DNA from: an uncultured Prevotellaceae bacterium
GTDB taxonomy: Bacteria; Bacteroidota; Bacteroidia; Bacteroidales; Bacteroidaceae
DNA length: 64,000 nt
NCBI GenBank assembly: GCA_900314715.1
Contig: OMWI01000020.1
Coordinates: forward strand, 1 to 64,000
Reading direction: 5' to 3'
Part shown: positions 35,148 through 44,246 of the stretch, in pieces
Numbering within the stretch: position 1 is the first letter of the stretch
Layout: each line of letters begins with the position of its first letter
Notes under the pieces: generated by a model
Databases searched by the model: none
What the model saw: the letters and a program-made list of their open reading frames with translations, nothing else
Told to the model about the DNA's origin: nothing
Position numbers and translations under genes: made by a program

Positions 35148-35987
35148 TTACTTCACGGGATGTTTCTTCATGAAATCTTTCTTGATATCTTCTCCAAATG
35201 ATTGAGGACCGATGGCTCCTCCGCCATACATCAATAATACTTTATCGGTATATGGAATGAACATAGGGTCTTCAAAATATTCCTTTTTCTCCTCTGCATT
35301 CAAGGGCCGATTGTAAATACGATAGGAATACATACCCATATCTACTCTTCGGAAACCGATGTCAACGTAATCGGAAAGACGAGGGTTAATTTCTATAGAG
35401 ATGCAACCCAGTTTTTTCAACTTCCGTTGGATATTTTGGAGTTCCTCATGATTCAACCCAACGACTTGCATCAATGAGTCGATTCTATCCTCAGAACGAA
35501 CGTCCCAATTATATGAACAGATGGAATCATTTTTCCCCATTGCATGGAATATCGATATCTTTCCATGCTCGAACTCAAGTTGCATTTGCGCCCCTTTGTC
35601 AAGGCTTTGGCTTGTGTAATCTATCAAGTCCTGTAATCCTGACTTGTTCTCGTCATAATGCTCTACCATGATATCAGGATTGCATATTGTGCCGAACCTT
35701 GTGGGCGAGAGAAAATATGCTCCAATCAATAGGATGATAGCACATCCCCAAACCAAATATATCTTCCACAGATGACCTTTTTTCCAAAAAGAACGCAGAA
35801 ACACGATGATTGCCCAAACTATCAATGGGATAACAAACCACCAACCAAAAACGAGAAGCATATCGGCCATAAATGAGTCGTCTATCATTAACCAGACGAA
35901 CCAACTTGCAAAGCACATTGGAATTAGGTTGATGTGTTTTTTGATGAACATGGTAAAATCTTCCAAAGTAGGCCTAACCTCTCCCAT
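35148..35987 (-). CDS. Membrane protein of unknown function
   Basis: A 279-residue protein I do not recognise. Three hydrophobic segments lie in the first 110 residues (near 21-33, 39-63 and 75-92). A soluble region of about 170 residues follows, rich in charged residues, ending KKHPVK. There is no catalytic or nucleotide-binding motif. Met13 (35951) is an alternative start. It stands alone, with non-coding repeat-rich DNA on both sides, and has no obvious link to the neighbouring carbohydrate genes. Confidence 0.7.
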   Translation of the reverse strand: MGEVRPTLEDFTMFIKKHINLIPMCFASWFVWLMIDDSFMADMLLVFGWWFVIPLIVWAIIVFLRSFWKKGHLWKIYLVWGCAIILLIGAYFLSPTRFGTICNPDIMVEHYDENKSGLQDLIDYTSQSLDKGAQMQLEFEHGKISIFHAMGKNDSICSYNWDVRSEDRIDSLMQVVGLNHEELQNIQRKLKKLGCISIEINPRLSDYVDIGFRRVDMGMYSYRIYNRPLNAEEKKEYFEDPMFIPYTDKVLLMYGGGAIGPQSFGEDIKKDFMKKHPVK

Positions 35988-36100
35988 ATCATTATTAAAT
36001 AATCGTTTTGCCTATTAATAACGAAAAATGTATTTCTTTATTATGCTTTTTTGAGAGCCATTATAATCCCACCATTTTGAGCTATAAGCCTCAAAATCCC

Positions 36101-36188
36101 AAACAATATATTTGGGGGTCATAAACATAGTGTTTGCATCGAACAAATATATCGTTTACGCACCGTAAACATATCGTTTAGGTTTATT
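36101..36188. repeat. 22-bp period array, four units (upstream of GH31)
   Basis: Units begin at 36101, 36123, 36145 and 36167. The last two read AAA(T/C)-ATATC-GTTTAC/G-N5. Half-sites GTAAAC and GTTTAC alternate every 11 bp. It ends 56 bp upstream of the -33 box of the GH31 promoter. The remainder of the 411-bp gap 35988-36398 holds that promoter and an A-rich leader. Confidence 0.9.
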
Positions 36189-36243
36189 AACAAGAAGATG
36201 GCTATTTATTAACAGAATTTCGCACCAATTGGAATCCCGTTTT

Positions 36244-36275
36244 TTTGGTGATTGGGAGAAATAGGCGTAACTTTG
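36244..36275 (+). promoter_or_regulatory. Promoter of the GH31-esterase operon
   Basis: TTTG at 36244-36247, 20 bp, TAACTTTG at 36268-36275. The leader is about 115 bases and ends in repeats of TAACATCTAATAATATC-like words. Confidence 0.75.
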
Positions 36276-36398
36276 CAAAAAGAAAAAGAAGCATGATGTA
36301 TTCTTTGAAAAATGAATGAAAGAATGTTCATGTCACCTTTTGAAGACACGACCAAATAAAGAGAATAACATCTAATAATATCTAATAACATCAAGTAT

Positions 36399-38798
36399 AT
36401 GAAACGATTATGTTTAGCCTTATTGGCATTCCTTACGGTGATTGCAGGATATGCCCAGCGTGTAAAGATTGAGTTTTTCACGCCCCGTGTGGTTCACATC
36501 GTGAAAAGTCAGAACGACAACTACGCAGGAAAGAAGAGTCTCGTGGTTACGGCTCAAAAGGAAGACGTAGCACTACAGCAACGTGGTAGCACCATATCAA
36601 GTGGTGAATTGAGTGTCAAACTCGATGAACGAACAGGATGCGTGACGTTTATGACCCCGAAGGGAAGTGTGTTACTTCGAGAGAAAAGCCATTCGTTTGA
36701 TGCTCTTACATCAGGCAACAATGCTGGGAAATGGAAGGTTCGCCAGACCTTTACGCTTGATAAGGACGAGGCCATCTATGGATTGGGCACCATCCAAAAC
36801 GGAAAGATGAATCGCCGTGGTGAACACAAACGTATGGAACAATCGAATTTAGAGGATTTCCAGAATGTCTTGCAGAGCATTAAAGGTTGGGGAATCTTCT
36901 GGGATAACTATTCACCAACCAATTTTGACGACGATGCAGTAGCAGGAATGTCGTTCACGTCAGAGGTAGGTGAAGCCATCGACTACTACTTTATGTACGG
37001 TGGTTCTGCTGACGGAGTGATTGCCCAGATGCGCCATCTTTCGGGAGACGTTCCGATGTTCCCTCTCTGGACTTACGGTTACTGGCAATCGAAAGAACGC
37101 TATAAGACCGCTCGGGAAACGGAAGGCATCGTTGACAAATATCGTTCGTTGAATGTTCCCTTGGACGGTATCATTCAAGACTGGCAATATTGGGGTAGCA
37201 ACTATTTGTGGAATGCCATGGACTTCCTTGCCGAAGACTTTAGCAATGGCAAACAGATGATAAAGAACGTACATGAGAAGCATGCTCATTTCATGATTTC
37301 TATTTGGGCAAGTTTCGGTCCTCAGACGCAACAATTCCGCGAACTGAATGAGAAAGGTTTGCTGCTGCCTATCGAGACATGGCCTCAGAGTGGTATCTCG
37401 CATGTTTGGCCTCCCGTCATGAAATATCCCTCTGGTGTGAAAGTCTATGATGCTTTCAGTCCAGAAGCTCGAAGCATCTATTGGAAATACCTGAAGACAC
37501 TCTACGACTACGGCACTGATGCTTGGTGGATGGACTCTACAGACCCCGACTTCTTCAATCCCAAGGAAAGTGATTATGACCACAAAGTGTATGGAGGCAC
37601 ATGGCGCTCGCAACGTAATGCCTTCCCATTAGAGACCGTTCGAGGTATCTATCAAGCACAACGCAAGGACGACAGAGGCAAACGTATCTTTATCATGACG
37701 CGAAGCAGTTTTGCCGGTCAGCAACATTATGGTTCTAACATGTGGAGTGGCGACGTGAACTCGTCATGGGATATGCTACGCAAGCAGATACCAGCAGGAT
37801 TGAGTTTCACTTTAACGGGCAACCCCAATTTCAACACCGACATTGGTGGTTTCTTCTGCGGTTCGTATAACACCCGTGGAGGTGGTTCTGCACCCAAGAA
37901 TCCACAATTCCAAGAACTCTATATTCGTTGGATGCAATACGGATTGTTCTGCCCTGTCTTCCGCAGTCATGGTGCCGATGCTCCACGTGAGATATGGCAA
38001 TTTGGCGAGAAAGGACAACCCGTTTACGACATCATCGAAAAGATGATTCGCCTGCGCTATCGACTTATACCTTATTTATATAGTACCGCTTGGCAAGTGA
38101 CGAGCAACAACGACAGCTATATGCGCCCGTTGTTTGCCGACTTCGCCCAAGACAAAAAAGTGTGGAACATAAACGATGAGTTCATGTTTGGTCGTAGCAT
38201 TCTTGCTGCACCCATTGTAGACCCACAATATACAGAGGAGAAAATCATCCGCACCAATGCGATGACTGGTTGGGACCGTCAGAATGCGACAGACGATTCT
38301 TCTGCAAAGAGCATCGACTTCACCTCCACAAAGAATGCGGTGAAGTATCTGCCGAAGGGAACTTTCTGGTATGATTTCTGGACTGGCGCACGCTATAAAG
38401 GTGGACAAGACGTGAAGTTAACGACCTCGTTAGATATGGTGCCCATGTTCGTGCGTGCTGGTAGTATCTTACCTCTAGGCCCTGAGATGCAATATGTAGG
38501 CGAGAAATCATGGGATAATCTCGAAATGCGCATCTATCCTGGTGCAGATGGCTCTTTCACGCTCTATGAAGACGAGGGTGATGGTTACAATTACGAAAAG
38601 GGTGTTTATGCTACGATAGACTTCAAATGGAACGACCGTCGTCAGACGCTGACCATCAGCGAACCAAAAGGCAACTACCCTGGTATGTTAACTCAAAGAC
38701 GCTTCACCATCGTCTTGCCTGACGGTCAGCAAAGTACTATTGAATACAAAGGCCAACCTTGCGAAGTGACATTCAAACCTCTTGCATACAAAAAATAA
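36399..38798 (+). CDS. Glycoside hydrolase family 31 (alpha-xylosidase/alpha-glucosidase)
   Basis: A 799-residue secreted retaining enzyme. A signal peptide ends near residue 20 (GYAQ). There is an N-terminal beta-sandwich (about 25-220) and a TIM-barrel core with nucleophile Asp379 (AWWMDSTDPDF) and acid/base Asp452 (MWSGDVNSSWDML), then the C-terminal beta domains with a DUF5110-like end (SLDMVPMFVRAGSILP onwards). GH31 enzymes remove alpha-linked xylose or glucose; with esterases and GH3/GH43 enzymes nearby a role in xyloglucan or xylan breakdown is plausible. It is 18 bases upstream of the double esterase and shares its promoter. Confidence 0.9.
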   Translation: MKRLCLALLAFLTVIAGYAQRVKIEFFTPRVVHIVKSQNDNYAGKKSLVVTAQKEDVALQQRGSTISSGELSVKLDERTGCVTFMTPKGSVLLREKSHSFDALTSGNNAGKWKVRQTFTLDKDEAIYGLGTIQNGKMNRRGEHKRMEQSNLEDFQNVLQSIKGWGIFWDNYSPTNFDDDAVAGMSFTSEVGEAIDYYFMYGGSADGVIAQMRHLSGDVPMFPLWTYGYWQSKERYKTARETEGIVDKYRSLNVPLDGIIQDWQYWGSNYLWNAMDFLAEDFSNGKQMIKNVHEKHAHFMISIWASFGPQTQQFRELNEKGLLLPIETWPQSGISHVWPPVMKYPSGVKVYDAFSPEARSIYWKYLKTLYDYGTDAWWMDSTDPDFFNPKESDYDHKVYGGTWRSQRNAFPLETVRGIYQAQRKDDRGKRIFIMTRSSFAGQQHYGSNMWSGDVNSSWDMLRKQIPAGLSFTLTGNPNFNTDIGGFFCGSYNTRGGGSAPKNPQFQELYIRWMQYGLFCPVFRSHGADAPREIWQFGEKGQPVYDIIEKMIRLRYRLIPYLYSTAWQVTSNNDSYMRPLFADFAQDKKVWNINDEFMFGRSILAAPIVDPQYTEEKIIRTNAMTGWDRQNATDDSSAKSIDFTSTKNAVKYLPKGTFWYDFWTGARYKGGQDVKLTTSLDMVPMFVRAGSILPLGPEMQYVGEKSWDNLEMRIYPGADGSFTLYEDEGDGYNYEKGVYATIDFKWNDRRQTLTISEPKGNYPGMLTQRRFTIVLPDGQQSTIEYKGQPCEVTFKPLAYKK

Positions 38799-38816
38799 CA
38801 ACAAAACGATACCATC

Positions 38817-40259
38817 ATGAAAAATAAGTTGTTAATAGTTCTGTTGCTCATCGTTTCTTTGGTGCAGGCACAGACGGCGAGAAAGTTTACGCTCGACTTG
38901 ACCGATGACGGGAAAGCGCAGATGGTTTGTTTCCTCCCCACTACTCCCTCTGGTAAGGCTATAGTTGGAGTGCCTGGAGGTGGCTACTCGGTTCTATCAA
39001 ATACTCATGAAGGTTATTTGGCTTCAGAATGGCTTAACGACCAAGGCATTGCCTATTTCGTTGTGAATTATCGTCTACCCTATGGCGACAGGACTTTGCC
39101 GATGGGCGACGTGGAAAAAGGAATCCGTATCGTGCGCGACTCAGCAACGGTGTGGGGCATCAATCCACACGATGTGGGTATCATGGGATTCTCAGCTGGC
39201 GGTCATTTGGCATCTGTCATTTCCACACATGCCGACTTTGCTGTACGCCCAGACTTCACAATTCTGTTTTATCCTGTGATTTCCATGGACGAGCGCGTAA
39301 CACATAAATGGTCGTGTCGCAATTTCCTTGGTGAAGAAGGCCAAAAGAATCCCGCATTGGTTCGTGAATTCTCTACTGATAAGGCCGTGCGTCGCCACCT
39401 TACTCCCCCTGCCATTATCATCATGGCAAACGATGACCGTCTGGTACCTCCTGTTACTAATGGCGTGGCTTACTATTCGGCCATGCGCAATGTAGGCAAC
39501 GAGTGTACCATGTATATCTATCCTACAGGTGATCATGGTTTCGGCTTTGGTACGTGGTTCAAATATCATGACCAAATGCTTACCGACCTTGGCAATTGGT
39601 TGAAGGCACGAAAGACTCCCAAGCCAGATGCCGTGAAGGTGGCTTGTATCGGCAATAGCATTACCGACGGTCATGGTATCGACGTGGCCACACAATTCGG
39701 GTATCCTGCTTTGTTGCAACAGATGTTGGGTGATAATTATTGGGTGAAAAACTTTGGTGTGAGCGCACGTACCATGCTCAACAAGGGTGATAATCCTTAT
39801 ATGAACGAAATGGCATGGAAAGATGCGGTGGCTTTCAATCCTGACATTGTCATCATTAAATTGGGCACCAATGACTCTAAACCCCAGAACTGGCAATACG
39901 GGGCAGAGTTTAAGAACGACCTAAAGCAGATGATTACTACTTTGCGTCCAGACTTGGCACAACCTCAAAAGAAAAAGGGAAAGAAAAGTAAAAATGTCCA
40001 ACCTGCTAAGCCTCAGATTATCCTATGTACGCCAATACCAGCTTTTAAGTCAACATGGAATATCAACGATTCCATTATCGCAAACAGCATCATTCCCATA
40101 CAACAGGAAGTGGCTCGCGAATACGGACTTCAAGTAATCGACTTACATACGCTCTTTGCCGACAAGTCTGATTTTGTTCAATCTGATGGCATTCATCCTA
40201 ACGAAAAAGGCGTGAAGCGCATGGCTGAAATCATCGCCGAAACATTGAAAAAAGAATAG
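38817..40259 (+). CDS. Two-domain esterase: alpha/beta hydrolase fused to SGNH/GDSL esterase
   Basis: A 480-residue secreted protein with a signal peptide (LLIVLLLIVSLVQAQ). The N-terminal half (about 20-265) is an alpha/beta hydrolase with oxyanion loop GVPGGGYS, nucleophile elbow GFSAGGH (Ser126), Asp in MANDDRLVPP and His in GDHGFG. The C-terminal half (about 275-480) is an SGNH hydrolase with block I GNSITDGHG (Ser281), block III LGTNDSK and block V SDGIHPNEKG. Both resemble carbohydrate acetyl esterase families acting on xylan. A lysine-rich insert (KKKGKKSKN) lies near 385. A strong terminator follows. Confidence 0.88.
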   Translation: MKNKLLIVLLLIVSLVQAQTARKFTLDLTDDGKAQMVCFLPTTPSGKAIVGVPGGGYSVLSNTHEGYLASEWLNDQGIAYFVVNYRLPYGDRTLPMGDVEKGIRIVRDSATVWGINPHDVGIMGFSAGGHLASVISTHADFAVRPDFTILFYPVISMDERVTHKWSCRNFLGEEGQKNPALVREFSTDKAVRRHLTPPAIIIMANDDRLVPPVTNGVAYYSAMRNVGNECTMYIYPTGDHGFGFGTWFKYHDQMLTDLGNWLKARKTPKPDAVKVACIGNSITDGHGIDVATQFGYPALLQQMLGDNYWVKNFGVSARTMLNKGDNPYMNEMAWKDAVAFNPDIVIIKLGTNDSKPQNWQYGAEFKNDLKQMITTLRPDLAQPQKKKGKKSKNVQPAKPQIILCTPIPAFKSTWNINDSIIANSIIPIQQEVAREYGLQVIDLHTLFADKSDFVQSDGIHPNEKGVKRMAEIIAETLKKE

Positions 40260-40308
40260 GATGAGCATGTTTGTTGCTTATTAGTTGGTGAAAGCCAAGA
40301 CATAAATA

Positions 40309-40349
40309 ATTGAACCCCAGAAGTTTTTTTCCAACTTCTGGGGTTCAAT
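40309..40349. terminator. Bidirectional terminator between esterase and flavodoxin
   Basis: A perfect 17-bp stem (40309-40325 with 40333-40349, arms ending ...CCCCAGAAGTT), 7-base T-rich loop, A/T-rich flanks on both sides. It lies between convergent genes. Confidence 0.9.
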
Positions 40350-40366
40350 TTATTATGATATACTCT

Positions 40367-41167
40367 TTATCGAACGACCTGCGTGAATTCAGGCTTGGCA
40401 TTTGGTTCGTTGCTGACGGTCACGTAGATGGTAGAGGTAGCTTCCTTCCCATCAAATCCACGACTCTTAACGGTGAATTGATAATCGGTACCATCGGGAG
40501 TAAGACGCTTGCCTACGGTTGACGGAGTGCCTAAAGGGAATTGATAGCTGGAACAAGCAGCATCAAAGATAGCCTTTTCTTCATCCGTAACAGGTTGCTG
40601 AGGTGAGTAATCGGGCAACTTAACAACAGTACCTTTCTTGTAACCATTCTCTTTCAAGAACCTGTCGAGTTCCTTTTCTGCGGCTTTCACTCTTGCCGTG
40701 CGCACTCCATAACCCGTAAGGATTTTTGCTTGAGGCAAGGCTTTCTTCAAGTCTTCAGTAGAAGTCTTTAAGCCTCCACTACCGAAGGTACAGAATGGGA
40801 CGATGGTCTTGCCAGCGAAGTTATATTCTTTGACAAGGGTTGCAATAGGCATGGCGTATGTTCCAAACCAAATAGGATAACCGAGGAAAATGATGTCGTA
40901 ATTGGCTATCTTCGACTTGAGAGGTTTGAGGTCGGGTGTTTTTCCGTCTTGTCTTTCTTTTTGACTACGTTGAATGGTCTCTTGGAAGTTCCCAGAATAA
41001 GGTTGTACAGCCTCAATACTCTCGATGTCGGCATTGAGTTGCTTTTGTAATTCCTGCGCTACAGTCTTGGTTGTACCTGTTTCTGAAAAATAAAGCACAA
41101 GGCTTTTCTGTGCAAAACTCGTTGCAAAGGATGCAATGAATGCAATTGATAATAATAGTCTATTCAT
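40367..41167 (-). CDS. Exported flavodoxin-like protein
   Basis: A 266-residue protein with a signal peptide (SIAFIASFATSFAQ). Residues about 20-185 form a flavodoxin domain with FMN-phosphate loop YFSETGTTKTVAQ, GYPIWFGTYAMPI and CTFGSGGLKTS. A further domain of about 75 residues follows and ends in a beta-rich strand region. Most flavodoxins are cytoplasmic; the signal peptide places this one in the periplasm or envelope. Electron partner and purpose are unknown. A -7-like TAAATTTG (41246-41253, minus) lies upstream, back to back with the GH3 promoter. Confidence 0.82.
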   Translation of the reverse strand: MNRLLLSIAFIASFATSFAQKSLVLYFSETGTTKTVAQELQKQLNADIESIEAVQPYSGNFQETIQRSQKERQDGKTPDLKPLKSKIANYDIIFLGYPIWFGTYAMPIATLVKEYNFAGKTIVPFCTFGSGGLKTSTEDLKKALPQAKILTGYGVRTARVKAAEKELDRFLKENGYKKGTVVKLPDYSPQQPVTDEEKAIFDAACSSYQFPLGTPSTVGKRLTPDGTDYQFTVKSRGFDGKEATSTIYVTVSNEPNAKPEFTQVVR

Positions 41168-41275
41168 AAGTTATTTATTTTTATATCATATATTTTCACC
41201 ATAATTGGTCATAACATATTTACTAAAGTATTGTAATTATGATTGCAAATTTACAAATAATTGGGTAAAAAATCG

Positions 41276-41283
41276 TACTTTTG
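41276..41283 (+). promoter_or_regulatory. Putative -7 element for GH3
   Basis: TACTTTTG matches TAnnTTTG; leader of about 125 bases. A minus-strand TAAATTTG at 41246-41253 for the flavodoxin gene lies just upstream, so the two promoters are divergent and close. Confidence 0.5.
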
Positions 41284-41413
41284 TAAGTCGTTTTAATAGT
41301 TTTTTATGATAAACCCGATAATTGAATCCTACAAGACATTTCTGGCTTAAAAGAGCCATGATAAACATCAAACGTTTTAAAGACATCAAATTCACATAAA
41401 TAGATTCTATATC

Positions 41414-43984
41414 ATGAAAAAAACATTGATTATTGTGCTGACTCTATTTGCCTCATTAACGGGCACGGCACAGGAGTTTCCTTATCAGAATCCGAATCTG
41501 ACTGCACGCGAACGTGCGGAAGATCTTTGTAAACGACTGACCATCGAAGAAAAGGCTATGTTAATGCTCGATGAGAGTCCTGCCATTCCCCGACTTGGCA
41601 TTAAGAAATTCTTTTGGTGGAGCGAGGCTTTGCATGGTGCAGCCAACATGGATAATGTAACTGTCTTTCCAGAACCAATAGCTATGGCATCATCATGGAA
41701 CCCTACTCTTTTGTATCAAGTATTCGATGCAGCCAGCACAGAGTTTCGCGCTCAATACAATGAGCGAATGTATCGCGGTTCTGGACAAGACGAGAAGTTT
41801 CATAGTCTCTCCGTTTGGACTCCCAATGTAAATATTTTCCGTGATCCTCGTTGGGGACGTGGACAAGAGACATACGGTGAAGACCCATACCTCACATCCG
41901 TGATGGGAACAGCGGTGGTGAAAGGTCTGCAAGGACCAGAAGATGCGAAATACCGTAAGCTTTGGGCATGTGCCAAGCACTATGCCGTACATAGCGGTCC
42001 TGAGTACACTCGTCATAGTGCCAACCTCAACAACATATCAACACGTGATTTCTGGGAGACGTATATGCCAGCATTCAAGACATTGGTTCAAGACGCGAAA
42101 GTACGTGAGGTGATGTGTGCCTATCAACGTCTTGATGACGACCCATGTTGTGGTTCCCAACGACTCTTGCAAACCATTCTCCGCGATGAATGGGGATTCA
42201 AGTACCTTGTGGTTAGTGACTGTGGTGCCGTTTCCGATTTCTACGAATCACACAAGTCTTCATCAGATGCCGTTCATGCTTCAGCCAAAGCCACGATTGC
42301 TGGAACTGACGTGGAATGTGGTTACGGTTATGCTTATCGCAGCATCCCCGAGGCCGTGAAACGAGGATTGATTACCGAGGCTGAAGTAGACAAGCACGTC
42401 ATTCGTCTCTTGGAAGGTCGTTTCGATCTCGGAGAAATGGATGATCCTTCACTTGTGGAATGGTCGAAGATTCCTTATTCTGCCATGGACTCTAAGGAAC
42501 ACAGACAATTGGCTCTTAAAATGGCACGACAAACTATCGTGTTGTTACAAAACAAGAATAACATTTTGCCCTTGGCGAAAAACAAGGAGCGTATTGCCGT
42601 TATTGGTCCCAATGCCGACAATGCACCGATGATGTGGGGCAATTACAATGGAATGCCTAATCACACCATTACTATCTTGGATGGAATAAAGGCTAAGCAG
42701 AAGAAAATAGTCTACTATCCTGGTTGTGACCTTACTTACGATAAGGTGATGGATTGTCTGTTTGCCTCACAATGTAGCTTCGAGGGAAAGAAAGGATTGA
42801 AGGGAACATTCTGGAATAATCGTAAAATGGAGGGTAAACCTGTTATTACACAATACTACACTACTCCACTTGCCGTGACCACAGCAGGTATGCACAACTT
42901 TGCACCAGGAGTACAACTCGAAGATTTCTCTGCTAAATATGAAACCGTTTTCACTCCAAAGGAATCTGGAGAGTATGTGGTTAATGTTGAGGGGTGCGGA
43001 CATTTCGAACTATTCATCAATGGCGAACAAAAATTCCAACATCATATCTGGCGTACTACGCCCAATCGTGTTCCCATTCAGGCAGAAAAGGGAAAGAGCT
43101 ATAATATAGAAGTGCGCTTCTCCCACATCCATACATACAATGCCAACCTTAAAATCAATGTTGCCAAAGAACTTCCCATCAACTACCAAGAAGTTATCAG
43201 TAAACTGAATGGCATAGACAAGGTTATCTTCGTTGGTGGTATTTCTTCTGCTCTCGAAGGTGAGGAAATGCCTGTCAACATCGAAGGATTCAAAGGAGGC
43301 GACCGTACCAATATAGAATTGCCTACCGTGCAACGTGAATTCCTCAAAGCACTCAAGGCAGCAGGTAAGAAAGTAATCTTCGTTAACTGTTCTGGTTCTG
43401 CTATCGCCCTACTTCCAGAGACCGAAAGTTGTGATGCTATCGTGCAAGCATGGTATGCAGGCCAAGAAGGTGGTACTGCCATTGCTGATGTACTCTTTGG
43501 CGATTACAATCCCAGCGGGAAATTACCCGTAACATTCTATAAGAATACCAATCAGTTGCCTGATTATGAAGACTACTCCATGAAAGGACGCACCTATCGT
43601 TATATGACCGAGAAGCCGCTTTATCCCTTTGGCTATGGTCTGAGTTACACCACCTTTACCTATGGTGAAGCCCGTCTTGATGGAATGAAACTCACGGTTC
43701 CTGTTACTAATACAGGTTCACGCGATGGTGATGAGATTGTACAAGTCTATCTGAGTCGTCCCAATGATTCAGAAGGCCCTGTACAAACACTCCGTGCTTT
43801 CAAGCGAGTATTCATTCCAAAGGGACAAACCGTTAATGTAACGCTTACGCTTGACGAGAAGTCGTTAGAGTGGTTTGATACGGAAACCAACACCATGCGC
43901 CCGTTGAAAGGAGCGTACACGATTTACTACGGTGGAACTTCAGATAGACAATATCAGAAGAGTATAACGTTTCCAGGGATTTGA
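41414..43984 (+). CDS. Glycoside hydrolase family 3 beta-xylosidase/beta-glucosidase with PA14 insert
   Basis: An 856-residue secreted enzyme with signal peptide (VLTLFASLTGTAQ). The GH3 N-domain has WWSEALHGAANMD, EPIAMASSWNP and DPRWGRGQETYGEDPYL, with nucleophile Asp269 (VVSDCGAV). The C-domain is interrupted by a PA14-like beta domain (about 455-585, KGTFWNNRKM to SHIHTYNANLKINV) and resumes with FVGGISSALEGEEMP. A fibronectin III-like domain ends the protein. This arrangement matches Prevotella and Bacteroides xylosidases of GH3 such as Xyl3 types. It probably releases xylose from xylo-oligosaccharides; beta-glucosidase activity is the main alternative. Confidence 0.9.
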   Translation: MKKTLIIVLTLFASLTGTAQEFPYQNPNLTARERAEDLCKRLTIEEKAMLMLDESPAIPRLGIKKFFWWSEALHGAANMDNVTVFPEPIAMASSWNPTLLYQVFDAASTEFRAQYNERMYRGSGQDEKFHSLSVWTPNVNIFRDPRWGRGQETYGEDPYLTSVMGTAVVKGLQGPEDAKYRKLWACAKHYAVHSGPEYTRHSANLNNISTRDFWETYMPAFKTLVQDAKVREVMCAYQRLDDDPCCGSQRLLQTILRDEWGFKYLVVSDCGAVSDFYESHKSSSDAVHASAKATIAGTDVECGYGYAYRSIPEAVKRGLITEAEVDKHVIRLLEGRFDLGEMDDPSLVEWSKIPYSAMDSKEHRQLALKMARQTIVLLQNKNNILPLAKNKERIAVIGPNADNAPMMWGNYNGMPNHTITILDGIKAKQKKIVYYPGCDLTYDKVMDCLFASQCSFEGKKGLKGTFWNNRKMEGKPVITQYYTTPLAVTTAGMHNFAPGVQLEDFSAKYETVFTPKESGEYVVNVEGCGHFELFINGEQKFQHHIWRTTPNRVPIQAEKGKSYNIEVRFSHIHTYNANLKINVAKELPINYQEVISKLNGIDKVIFVGGISSALEGEEMPVNIEGFKGGDRTNIELPTVQREFLKALKAAGKKVIFVNCSGSAIALLPETESCDAIVQAWYAGQEGGTAIADVLFGDYNPSGKLPVTFYKNTNQLPDYEDYSMKGRTYRYMTEKPLYPFGYGLSYTTFTYGEARLDGMKLTVPVTNTGSRDGDEIVQVYLSRPNDSEGPVQTLRAFKRVFIPKGQTVNVTLTLDEKSLEWFDTETNTMRPLKGAYTIYYGGTSDRQYQKSITFPGI

Positions 43985-44039
43985 GGCATTACTTATTTGA
44001 ACCTTCAATAAGAGAAGCATTACAACAGCATAAGAAATG

Positions 44040-44075
44040 GCGGGCATGTGGAAGCCATTTTGCCCGTCTTCTTAG
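44040..44075 (+). terminator. Possible terminator after GH3
   Basis: GCGGGCA (44040-44046) pairs with TGCCCGT (44061-44067), 14-base loop, then a TTCTT run. Confidence 0.45.
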
Positions 44076-44089
44076 GCCGTTTCTATTTA

Positions 44090-44177
44090 GTACATAGTGC
44101 ATGTACTAAACGTACATTGACGATGTACGAATCGTACATGGCCCATGTACGAATGGTACAAAGCCCTTATACGAAAT
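44090..44177. repeat. 22-bp period array of GTACAT/ATGTAC half-sites, four units
   Basis: Hexamers GTACAT at 44090, 44112 and 44134 (GTACAA at 44156) alternate with ATGTAC at 44101, 44123 and 44145 (TTATAC at 44167), always 5 bases apart. The spacer after ATGTAC is TAAAC, GAATC, GAATG. It lies upstream of the 1799-residue protein gene, whose ATG is at 44247. Confidence 0.97.
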
Positions 44178-44246
44178 CATTCTTATATTTTTAGCGAATA
44201 TGAAAGATAGCTAAACAAACTTTTAATAACTAATATATTAATAAAA

